NCBI GenBank assembly: GCA_016937695.1
Contig: JAFGWC010000070.1
Span: 1-45,304 of the forward strand
Direction: 5' to 3'
Length of the DNA: 45,304 nucleotides
Source: Bacteroidales bacterium
Lineage (GTDB): Bacteria > Bacteroidota > Bacteroidia > Bacteroidales > NBLH01
Shown: piece after piece, positions 24,155 to 31,704 of the stretch
Layout: each line of letters starts with the position of its first letter
Position numbering within the stretch: the first letter of the stretch is position 1
The notes under the pieces: generated by a model
What the model was told of the DNA's origin: nothing
The model's database searches: none
What the model saw: only the letters and a program-made list of their open reading frames with translations
Made by a program: the position numbers and the translations under genes

Positions 24155-24187
24155 AACATTAAATATCAAGCCATTAAGCTTAATCCA

Positions 24188-24427
24188 TTAATTTTTCGGA
24201 TTGATATTTTTAAGTTGATTTGTTGGATTAAGATTATTTATTTCTATCCACCATTCGATAAATTTATTTTCCAAAATTATTTTATTACCAAAAGTTTCTA
24301 AATAAAGTTCTTTTTCGGCAGAAGTAATATGGATTCTTTTAGTTTTAAAAGACCAATTGTTGCGTACAGCAATAGAATAGCCACCAAGCATTTTATTTTC
24401 AATAAATAATTCTACTCTGTTTTTCAA
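24188..24427 (-). CDS. Small hypothetical protein, 79 residues, TTG start
   Basis: Starts with TTG (MKNRVELFIENKMLGGYSIA). The only other in-frame Met is at residue 13, and a stop lies two codons before the TTG. Content is mixed with several Trp (NNWSFKTKRIH, KFIEWWIEINN). It could be a real small protein or chance; there is no family assignment. It lies downstream of the barrel protein at 24547 on the same strand, with a 119-base gap, and is convergent with the histidine-kinase gene (33 bases between stops). Confidence 0.4.
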   Translation of the reverse strand: MKNRVELFIENKMLGGYSIAVRNNWSFKTKRIHITSAEKELYLETFGNKIILENKFIEWWIEINNLNPTNQLKNINPKN

Positions 24428-24546
24428 TTTTTATTGCTTTTTTTGACATAACTTTAATTATAAAATTAATCAATTTATATGCCATTTATATAAATTTTAT
24501 ATCTATAAGCGCTTTCTGACAATTTGACTTTTAAATATAATAAAGG

Positions 24547-25734
24547 CTATTTTATCCTGTAATAAATACCAATTCCAAAATTGTTGGTAATTTGCCTTGT
24601 TGAAAATGAATTAGCTTTTATATCATTAAAATAACTTTCTGCATTAAATAAATTTGTATTATGATTAAATTCAGAAAACACTGTATATCTGTTGTTTATA
24701 GCATATTTAACATTAATACCAAGCGAATAAGAAAATCTATTTTTAAAATCGTTTTCTATTGTGCCTTTTTGTGACTCATCAAAATATTTTTCTGGATTTA
24801 TATATTGAAAATTAGAAAAACTAACTGATGGTGAAACAAATAGATTTTGCACAACTTGAAAATCATAATATGCAGATATACAAATATATAGCATTTGCGT
24901 TGGCCAATAACCGTTTTGTGAAATGCTGTAATATAAATTTCCACTTTGTAAAATATTTGTTATAACACGAGTGTTATATTCAAAATCTAATTTTTCATAT
25001 TTTATTATTAAACTAAGATTAATTTTTTTATAAAATGCGTTGAAATGTGTTTTTATAAAATATCCGGCTCGTATTTTTGAATTATAATAAACAGATGAAA
25101 TTACTTTTGATGTGTCTGCAGAATAACTTAATTCAGAAAATCCTTGATTTAAACCACATGAAAATCCAATTTGAAAATTGATTTTTCCTTTATTTTCAAT
25201 AAAAGTTCTGTCATTTAGCTTATTCTTTTTTTCAATATAAAAAGGATTAAAAATTTTGAAAATAATATTATCGTTATTAAAGCTTTGATGTACAACAAAA
25301 TATTCAAGATTATTATTAAAATTAAATTGATTTAAATTTCTTGATTTTTCAATTAATTTATCAGTATTATAAAAATAAATTACATTTAAATTTTCTGTTA
25401 ATCCAATTATTATTAAAAACTTAAGTTTTTTTTCAGGAATTAATACAACAAAAGAAACAGTATCTATAAATGTGTTATATGGCTGTAAATAAGATGTTTG
25501 GATGTTATTTGTAGGTTTATTATTAGAAAGAGCATTTTTTGCTAATAGAAGTTTATAATCTGATTCTTGATTTATTGAATCGAGTTTAATAATGTCAACA
25601 GACAATTTTTTTTCATAATCATCAATATCAATTGGTAAATTTATATCTATAACAATTTGAGACAAATTTTGCGAAAAAGCTGAAATTGATATAAGGATAA
25701 AAAAATTTAATGATATTAATTTTAATAAATTCAT
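24547..25734 (-). CDS. Predicted outer-membrane protein of unknown function
   Basis: 395 residues. MNLLKLISLNFFILISISAF ending SQN is a clean signal peptide. The first part (about 25-180) is mixed alpha/beta with no recognised domain. The rest (about 185-395) is a run of aromatic, alternating strands separated by polar turns (IRAGYFIKTHFNAFYKKINL, LFVSPSVSFSNFQYI, FSYSLGINVKYAINNRYTVF, TRQITNNFGIGIYYRIK), typical of a Bacteroidota beta-barrel with a terminal aromatic strand. No TonB plug is present. It may be a lipid or small-molecule channel, or a paralogue of the barrel genes at 2137 and 37713. It lies just downstream of the ABC-2 transporter gene on the same strand. Confidence 0.8.
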   Translation of the reverse strand: MNLLKLISLNFFILISISAFSQNLSQIVIDINLPIDIDDYEKKLSVDIIKLDSINQESDYKLLLAKNALSNNKPTNNIQTSYLQPYNTFIDTVSFVVLIPEKKLKFLIIIGLTENLNVIYFYNTDKLIEKSRNLNQFNFNNNLEYFVVHQSFNNDNIIFKIFNPFYIEKKNKLNDRTFIENKGKINFQIGFSCGLNQGFSELSYSADTSKVISSVYYNSKIRAGYFIKTHFNAFYKKINLSLIIKYEKLDFEYNTRVITNILQSGNLYYSISQNGYWPTQMLYICISAYYDFQVVQNLFVSPSVSFSNFQYINPEKYFDESQKGTIENDFKNRFSYSLGINVKYAINNRYTVFSEFNHNTNLFNAESYFNDIKANSFSTRQITNNFGIGIYYRIK

Positions 25735-25842
25735 TAAACTTTATTTTAATTGTGTAATTTGCTTATAATAAGATGTTTAAGCCACTTTTTATTATATAAA
25801 ATTCTGTTTCTGATTCAACTTTTTTTGAGTTTAATAGTTATT

Positions 25843-28800
25843 TTAATCATGATTTTTTCGTAATCTAAAATTCTCGAAATAACTCAATATTCTTCTTAAT
25901 AAATCAAATAGTAAAGCCAGATATAATAAAAAAGTTCCAAACCAGATTACTAATATATTAAACCAAAAAGTATCAAATTGGTATCCTAAAAATTTTTTAC
26001 TTGATGCATAAAATTGAGCTCTTCCAAAATTGGATTCCGGAACTATAAAAACAGGATCTTTTTTTTGAACTAATTTACCTTTGTATTCAATGATTTTTTT
26101 AAATTGCATTTTGTTCAAAACTAAATCAGCAATACTTTTGTTGTAATATTTTTGCTGAAAATTATAAATTTCATCTTTCCCCATTTTTTTTAATAATTCA
26201 TTAAATTTATCATCTCTTAATTTTGAAGCTAACATCGATTTTTCATTAAATATTGATTTTAAAGTATCAAGATAATTTTTAGTTTTTTCTGCAATATCTT
26301 TTGTAAAGTATTCATCTGTAAACTTCTCTATATCAACTTTTTGAATATTTTTTAATGCTTCATTTTCACAAATTTTTTCAATTTCATTTTTTATTAGACT
26401 AAGATTGCCTTTATAATTTTTATTTGTTTTTAATTCAGCAACACATCTATTTAATCTTGAGCTAAGTTCTGAAATAAGATAAACAGATTTATACTGATAA
26501 ATACTTTTTTCTTTTTCTTCTTCAAAAAATATTTTTTCAAATTTATTGCTTTTAAATTGTTCAACGGCCAAAGCTTCATAAGCCCAGCGCGAAACCATAA
26601 TATCTCCTAAAACAGGAACATATTCTTTATTTGTAATGCTTTCGTGCAAATCGTCGAAATTTACCATTGCACCTCCTAAAAGCAATTGAGGAACTAGTAC
26701 AAAAGGAATTAAAATGTAAATATTTACAATTGAATTCATTCCGGCAGATATATTTAGTCCAATTAAGTTTGAAAAAGCCGCTGTTGTGAATAATATCATC
26801 CAAAAATTAAAAGTTAAACCTTTAATTTCTAAAATATAATTGCCCACAATTACAAAACTTAAAACCTGAATTGCAGACATAATAAACAATACAGCTATTT
26901 TTGAGTTTAAATAACTAAAATGGCTCAAGTTCAAAAAAGATTCTCTTTCGAGGATATTTCTGTCTTTTATTATTTCTTGTGCGCTAACTGTTAATCCTAT
27001 AAAAAGAGCAACAACAACACTCATAAAAAGATATACAGGAAGATTTTTGTTTTCGGCAAAAATATATTCGCCATCAACCAAATATTTTGTAAAATATGCT
27101 AAAATAAAAGCAAGTATTGGTGCTTCCAGAAAATTTATCAGCAAATATTGTGTATTAGTTAATTTTGATAAAATATTCCGTATTGTAAATATTAAAAATT
27201 GTTTTCTTAAACCCGGAATTTTAAAAAAGTTTTGAGGCAATTTTTCTTTAGTTTTACTAATTTCAATTTTGTTTTCGTTAAAGTTTTTATACAGTTTAAA
27301 CCAGTCTTTGGAGCTTTTTTTTCTTTTTTTTGTTAATCGTCCAAATTCGTCAACTACCTTAGCTTCAACTATTTCAAGTATTTGTTCAGGATTAACATTT
27401 CCACAAACCGGGCATTCACTTTCCTCAGAATCAACGTGTTCTATTATTTTTTTAAAATATACAATTGCATCAATAGGATTGCCGGTATAGATTATGTAAC
27501 CATATTGGTCCATAACCCAAAGCTTATCAAAAAGCTTATAAATATCTGACGATGGTTGATGAATATTTACAATAACCAATTTCCCTTTGGTTGCTTGCTG
27601 CCTTAACAAAAGCATCAGCATTTCAGAATCATTTGAGGATAATCCCGATGTAGGTTCATCAACAAATAAAATGGAAGGCTCTCTAATTAACTCTAAACCA
27701 ATATTTAAGCGTTTTCTTTGTCCACCGCTAATATACTTTTGTAATGGATTTCCTACTTTTAAATCTTTTATTTCGTAAAGATTTAAGTCTTTTAAAATTT
27801 TATCGATTGCATTTATTATTTGTTTTTCGGTAAAATTGCTAAAGCATAATTTTGCGTTATAATAAATATTTTGATAAACAGTTAATTCCTCTATAAGTAA
27901 ATCATCCTGAGGAACATAACCAATTACGCCTTCAAGATGTTCTTTGTCTTTTTCAATATCGTAGCCGTTAATTGTAACATTACCAGAGCTTAATTTTAGT
28001 TTTCCATTTAAAACATTTAGTAATGTTGATTTACCAACGCCGCTTCCGCCCATTATTCCAATTAATTGACCGGATTCTTCAGAAAAGCTGAAATCCTGAA
28101 CTCCGTTATGGCTATTTTTAAATCTGAAATTAATATTTTCGCCGGCAAGAATAATTCTTTCTTTATTATCTGATACTAAGAATCTTCCAACAACTTCACT
28201 ATAATATATTGGTTTTATTTTCGGGCCTTTAATTATTGAGCCATGTTCAAAAATATATCCTGAATTTTCTATAATATTATTTCCTTGCAAGCTTAAAGAG
28301 CTTTTTCCTCTGTATACAAAAAAGTATATATCACTGCTTTTAATATGTAAAACAATTATTTTCCCATCAAGATTTTCATTTACAATGTATTTAAAATCCA
28401 GTATTTCAAATGGTTTAAATCTTTCAAACCAAACTCCGTCCGATTCTTTTTGCGAACCTGAACTATCAATTATTAATATTCTGTCTTTTTCTTTTATTTT
28501 TTCTATTTCATTGGTAACCAAAGCTTTAATCTGCTCAAATTCAGATTCACTTATATTAAATGATTCTGAAACTGTTGAAATAAAATCTAATTCGGCTGGT
28601 GTAATTAAATCATCTTCGTTTACAAATTCAATTAATCTTAATAAAACAATAAATTTTTCTCTTTGCTGAAGATTTTCATTTATTTGGCGACAAATTTTTA
28701 ATACTTTTACTGCACTTAAGGTTCCTTTTTTTCTTCCTTTATCACTTTTAGTATTAGATCCGTCTCTTTTATAAAAGTTTAAATAATTATCAAATAATTC

Positions 28801-28947
28801 AATATATTCATCAGCTTGTTTTCGGCTAAGTTGTTTATTTAGATAAGATTTAACAACATCTCGCCCTTTTTCTGATATTTCAGAATCGGTATAATTAGCT
28901 ATTATCGAGAAAAGATGAACAAGTGCGTTTAATATTGATTCACTCAT
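25843..28947 (-). CDS. TerB-like domain fused to ABC-2 transporter (ATPase plus membrane domain)
   Basis: 1034 residues. The first ~150 residues are all-helical with repeated acidic/hydrophobic pattern (VRLIEFVN-like LLRLIEFVNEDDLITPAELDF), resembling TerB tellurite-resistance helical domains. An FHA-like or unassigned beta domain (about 155-270) follows. The ABC ATPase has Walker A GGSGVGKST (300-308, Lys306), the signature SGGQRKR (407-413) and Walker B FVDEPTSG. A cytosolic segment carries CPVC (Cys512/Cys515). The ABC-2 permease has about six helices (about 590-790) with a large, Lys/Glu-rich insertion (about 800-990) before a final helix near 1000-1025. This ABCG-like half-transporter architecture is familiar; the TerB-type fusion and long insertion are unusual. 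It lies downstream of pspA. Confidence 0.88.
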   Translation of the reverse strand: MSESILNALVHLFSIIANYTDSEISEKGRDVVKSYLNKQLSRKQADEYIELFDNYLNFYKRDGSNTKSDKGRKKGTLSAVKVLKICRQINENLQQREKFIVLLRLIEFVNEDDLITPAELDFISTVSESFNISESEFEQIKALVTNEIEKIKEKDRILIIDSSGSQKESDGVWFERFKPFEILDFKYIVNENLDGKIIVLHIKSSDIYFFVYRGKSSLSLQGNNIIENSGYIFEHGSIIKGPKIKPIYYSEVVGRFLVSDNKERIILAGENINFRFKNSHNGVQDFSFSEESGQLIGIMGGSGVGKSTLLNVLNGKLKLSSGNVTINGYDIEKDKEHLEGVIGYVPQDDLLIEELTVYQNIYYNAKLCFSNFTEKQIINAIDKILKDLNLYEIKDLKVGNPLQKYISGGQRKRLNIGLELIREPSILFVDEPTSGLSSNDSEMLMLLLRQQATKGKLVIVNIHQPSSDIYKLFDKLWVMDQYGYIIYTGNPIDAIVYFKKIIEHVDSEESECPVCGNVNPEQILEIVEAKVVDEFGRLTKKRKKSSKDWFKLYKNFNENKIEISKTKEKLPQNFFKIPGLRKQFLIFTIRNILSKLTNTQYLLINFLEAPILAFILAYFTKYLVDGEYIFAENKNLPVYLFMSVVVALFIGLTVSAQEIIKDRNILERESFLNLSHFSYLNSKIAVLFIMSAIQVLSFVIVGNYILEIKGLTFNFWMILFTTAAFSNLIGLNISAGMNSIVNIYILIPFVLVPQLLLGGAMVNFDDLHESITNKEYVPVLGDIMVSRWAYEALAVEQFKSNKFEKIFFEEEKEKSIYQYKSVYLISELSSRLNRCVAELKTNKNYKGNLSLIKNEIEKICENEALKNIQKVDIEKFTDEYFTKDIAEKTKNYLDTLKSIFNEKSMLASKLRDDKFNELLKKMGKDEIYNFQQKYYNKSIADLVLNKMQFKKIIEYKGKLVQKKDPVFIVPESNFGRAQFYASSKKFLGYQFDTFWFNILVIWFGTFLLYLALLFDLLRRILSYFENFRLRKNHD

Positions 28948-28984
28948 TTGATAATTTTATTTTAAGAAGGTGTTTATGGTTTTT

Positions 28985-28992
28985 CAAATATA
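28985..28992 (-). promoter_or_regulatory. Possible -7 box of the ABC-2 transporter gene
   Basis: CAAATATA on the + strand reads TATATTTG on the coding strand, fitting TAnnTTTG, 37 bases before the ATG. It touches the base of the pspA terminator, so initiation and termination signals overlap; no -33 box is at a standard distance. Confidence 0.4.
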
Positions 28993-29025
28993 AAAAAAGC
29001 TGTCCAAAAGTGAACAGCTTTTTTT
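28992..29025 (-). terminator. Terminator between pspA and the ABC-2 transporter gene
   Basis: AAAAAAAGCTGT and ACAGCTTTTTTT form a 12-base-pair stem with a 10-base loop and T-tracts on both strands. It lies downstream of pspA (stop at 29149) and before the transporter gene, so the two are probably separate units or joined by partial read-through. Confidence 0.85.
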
Positions 29026-29148
29026 AAATAAATTTTTATTTTGATTATAAATTACCTGTAAATAGAATAATTTCTATCAATAATATTATTCATATTGCGT
29101 TTATTATCAGAATAATATCTATGTTTTCACATTAACATATTATCTCAA

Positions 29149-29871
29149 TTAAACATCTTCAACATCGCCACTATTTAGGGCAAGTTTTGCTTTTAAAGCA
29201 GCTAAAGCATCAGAGCTGCTGGTTGAGCTGTTCTCAAGTGCAGTATTTATTTCATCATCAACACTTATATTTGAATCTGCAATTTCGGCATAAGATTCCG
29301 ACATTGCTTCATCCTGATCTACTTTTTGTTTCATTCTTTCAAGCATAGCTACTGTGCTTGATGAATCAACTCCGGCTAATTGCTTGTTCACTTCTTTAGT
29401 TGCTTTACTTACTTTTGCTCTGGCTTTCAATATATTAGCTTCATTTTCCCATTTCGAAATGTTTTTCTTCAAATTTTCAACCTGATTTTCAAGTTTTGCA
29501 ACTGAGGCATCATATTTTTTCTGATTTTCGAGAGAAACAGCCAAATTTCTGTTGTGCTCGTCTTTTTTGGCAAGCGCAGATTCTGCTAATTTATCTGCTT
29601 CGGTTGGATCTAATTGTCCTGCTTGCGCTTTTTGTAATAGCATTAATGCCTTGTTTTCGTAATCTTGTGCTTTGCTTTTATGATTATTCGACTCATTTTT
29701 TGAACGAATTGCTAATGCTTTAACTTCTGCAAGAGCTTTAATGCTTTCAACCAAGTTTTCTTTTAAATCTCTGATTGCTTGCTCTGTCATTTTTATTGGA
29801 TCTTCTAATTTATCAACTATTGCATGTGCTTCAGCTTCACCAATTTTAAATACTCTTTTAAATAGTCCCAT
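29149..29871 (-). CDS. pspA: PspA/IM30 (Vipp1)-family membrane-stress protein
   Basis: 240 residues. The N-terminus MGLFKRVFKIGEAEAHAIVD is the amphipathic helix plus start of the first long hairpin. Long Lys/Glu/Ala coiled coil follows (about 30-185), with the characteristic DPIKMTEQAIRDLKENLVES opening. A C-terminal, Ser/Ala-rich stretch (ENSSTSSSDALAALKAKLAL) completes the usual layout. PspA-family proteins are ESCRT-III-like and stabilise membranes or maintain proton-motive force under stress. Here no pspB, pspC or pspF is near; instead an ABC-2 transporter with TerB-like N-terminus lies downstream. A perfect 23-base palindrome overlaps the predicted promoter, suggesting specific regulation. 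Confidence 0.9.
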   Translation of the reverse strand: MGLFKRVFKIGEAEAHAIVDKLEDPIKMTEQAIRDLKENLVESIKALAEVKALAIRSKNESNNHKSKAQDYENKALMLLQKAQAGQLDPTEADKLAESALAKKDEHNRNLAVSLENQKKYDASVAKLENQVENLKKNISKWENEANILKARAKVSKATKEVNKQLAGVDSSSTVAMLERMKQKVDQDEAMSESYAEIADSNISVDDEINTALENSSTSSSDALAALKAKLALNSGDVEDV

Positions 29872-29920
29872 AATTCTTGTTTTTTTATGTTAATAATATG
29901 ATTGTTTAAATTTTGATATT

Positions 29921-29964
29921 CAAAAATACTAAAAAAAATAGAATTGCTAAAATTTTTAGCAATT
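29921..29964 (-). promoter_or_regulatory. pspA promoter with overlapping 23-base palindrome
   Basis: TATTTTTG on the minus strand (29928-29921) is a good -7 box, 49 bases before the pspA ATG. Upstream of it, AATTGCTAAAA (29942-29952), T, TTTTAGCAATT (29954-29964) is a perfect 23-base dyad centred about 28 bases upstream of the -7 box, over the expected -33 region. It fits an operator for a repressor or activator. Confidence 0.55.
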
Positions 29965-30170
29965 TGTTTTGATGAATTATTCCTTTTTAGTGATAAAAAA
30001 TATAATTCAGATATATGTAATGTAATTCAATTACTTTTAATTCAATAATTTTCAAAAACTATTTATAATAGGCAATCATATTTTATTGATAGCTTGTAAC
30101 CATACTTTTGTTTTTTGCAAACAAATATGCTTAAAGTTAAGTTTTAGCTTTGATATTTAAAATTTAATAT

Positions 30171-30209
30171 GTAAATTTACGTAACCCAAGTTACTGTAAT
30201 ACGTGTTAC
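30171..30209 (+). promoter_or_regulatory. Three consecutive GTAA-type palindromes before the ATPase gene
   Basis: GTAAATTTAC (30171-30180), GTAAC-CCAA-GTTAC (30181-30194) and, after one T, GTAAT-ACGT-GTTAC (30196-30209) are near-contiguous. The last two share GTAA(C/T)-N4-GTTAC and are offset by 15 bases. They lie in the leader, 13 bases before the ATG at 30223, and could bind a dimeric regulator or form a stem in the RNA. Confidence 0.5.
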
Positions 30210-30222
30210 TTAATTGTGTTTT

Positions 30223-31533
30223 ATGAAATTTTATAATAGAAAAGAGGAATTACAATATTTGTCCGAAATTATTGAAAAATCAAATCTAAATTCGCAAATG
30301 ACAATTGTTGTTGGAAGGCGTAGAATAGGTAAAACAAGGCTAATATTAAAGGCTTTAGAAAAAGAAATCTTTTTATATTTTTTTGTTGCTAAAAAAGAAG
30401 AAAAACTATTATGCGAGGAATTTGTTCTGCAAATAAAAGAAAAATTAAATATTCCTGTTTTTGGTGGAATATCAAAATTTAAAGATTTATTTGCTTTATT
30501 AATGGCGGCTTCAAAAGGACAACGAATAAATCTTGTTATTGATGAGTTTCAAGAATTTAGTACAATTAATAATTCTGTATATAGCGATATGCAAAATATT
30601 TGGGATGTAAATAAGAACCAAAGCAGAATGAATTTAATTGTAAGTGGTTCCGTTTATTTTATAATGAAAAAAATATTTGAAAACTCAAAAGAACCATTAT
30701 TTGGAAGAGCAAATGAACGAATTAGTTTAAAACCTTTTGATATTAATGCATTGAAATGTATTTTAAAAGAAAACAATAATAGTTTTACAAATAAAGATTT
30801 ACTTGCTTTTTATATTTTTACAGGTGGTGTACCAAAATATGTAGAAACTTTTGTTGATAAAAAGACTCTAACTTATGAAGAAATGTTGAACGAAATTTTT
30901 AAAAACAACTCTTATTTTATTGATGAAGGAAAAAATATATTAATAGAAGAATTTGGAAAAGAATATTCGACATATTTTTCTATTTTGGCATTAATTGCTT
31001 CTTCAAAAACCTCACGAGTAGAGATAGAATCAATTCTTGAAAAAAACATTGGCGGTTATTTAGATAGATTAGAAAATGATTATAGTTTAATAAAAAAAGT
31101 AAAACCCGTATTTGCAAAACAAGGAAGTAGAATTAACAAATATTATATCGAAGATAATTTTTTAAACTTCTGGTTTAGATTTATCTATAAAAACAGAAGT
31201 GCTGTTGAAATTGGAAATTTTGATTATCTAAAAGCTATAGTAAATCGTGATTTTGAAACTTTTAGCGGTAAGTTTTTAGAAAAATATTTTGTAGACAAAC
31301 TTTCTATATCAAAACAATTCTCATTAATAGGAAACTATTGGGAAAAAGGCAATAAAAATGAAGTTGATATAATTGCTATAAATCAAATTGAAATGAAAGC
31401 CATGTTTGCAGAAGTGAAAATTAATAAAGAGAAAAATTCAATTCAGAAATTAAAGAATAAATCAGAAAAACTGATTATGAAATTACAGAATTACTCTTTT
31501 GAATATAAAGCTTTCTCAATTGATGATATGTAA
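30223..31533 (+). CDS. AAA ATPase with C-terminal PD-(D/E)XK-like DUF234 domain
   Basis: 436 residues from the ATG at 30223 (an earlier TTG is less likely). NREKEE-like N-terminus FYNRKEELQYLSE, Walker A GRRRIGKTR (31-39), Walker B LVIDEFQEF (Asp107/Glu108) and the sensor LIVSGSVYFI identify the archaeal-type AAA ATPase family (PF01637-like). The C-terminal half holds FLNFWFRFIYKNRS (DUF234) and a possible nuclease core Asp382 (EVDIIAIN)...Glu397-Val-Lys399 (AEVKI), the PD-(D/E)XK arrangement. Such proteins recur as orphan genes in Bacteroidota and archaea; function is unclear, and defence or DNA-processing roles are only guesses. It stands between pspA (divergent) and valS. Confidence 0.9.
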   Translation: MKFYNRKEELQYLSEIIEKSNLNSQMTIVVGRRRIGKTRLILKALEKEIFLYFFVAKKEEKLLCEEFVLQIKEKLNIPVFGGISKFKDLFALLMAASKGQRINLVIDEFQEFSTINNSVYSDMQNIWDVNKNQSRMNLIVSGSVYFIMKKIFENSKEPLFGRANERISLKPFDINALKCILKENNNSFTNKDLLAFYIFTGGVPKYVETFVDKKTLTYEEMLNEIFKNNSYFIDEGKNILIEEFGKEYSTYFSILALIASSKTSRVEIESILEKNIGGYLDRLENDYSLIKKVKPVFAKQGSRINKYYIEDNFLNFWFRFIYKNRSAVEIGNFDYLKAIVNRDFETFSGKFLEKYFVDKLSISKQFSLIGNYWEKGNKNEVDIIAINQIEMKAMFAEVKINKEKNSIQKLKNKSEKLIMKLQNYSFEYKAFSIDDM

Positions 31534-31637
31534 GCTTGGAGTCTTTTGAAACAATTGTAATAAATCTGAGGAAAGAACCATTCAAGTCAATCATTTTTTT
31601 CAAGAACTATTTATTTATAATCAAATTTAATATTTTA

Positions 31638-31667
31638 TTGGTAGCTCGTTTTGTTTTTATATTTTTG
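31638..31667 (+). promoter_or_regulatory. valS promoter (TTG / TATTTTTG)
   Basis: TTG (31638-31640), 19-base spacer, TATTTTTG (31660-31667). Excellent match to the Bacteroidota consensus; the box ends 37 bases before the valS ATG. Confidence 0.75.
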
Positions 31668-31704
31668 AGCGTTAAAAAACAAATAAAAAGATAATAGATA
31701 AGAT

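Larger units (their letters stand above)
29872..30222. other. Intergenic region between divergent pspA and the ATPase gene
   Basis: About 350 bases without a gene. It contains the pspA palindrome/promoter, a possible rightward -7 box TACTTTTG at 30103-30110 and three palindromes at 30171-30209 (separate entries). The rest is AT-rich without other structure seen. Confidence 0.6.

Noticed and set aside
23701-24159. 152-codon antisense frame over the kinase domain
   Set aside because: Kinase domain is complete in the + frame; antisense of HATPase regions often remains open.
24173-24184. ATTAAGCTTAAT palindrome between the kinase and the small gene
   Set aside because: Only 12 bases, AT-rich, and without a U-tract; too weak to call a terminator or site.
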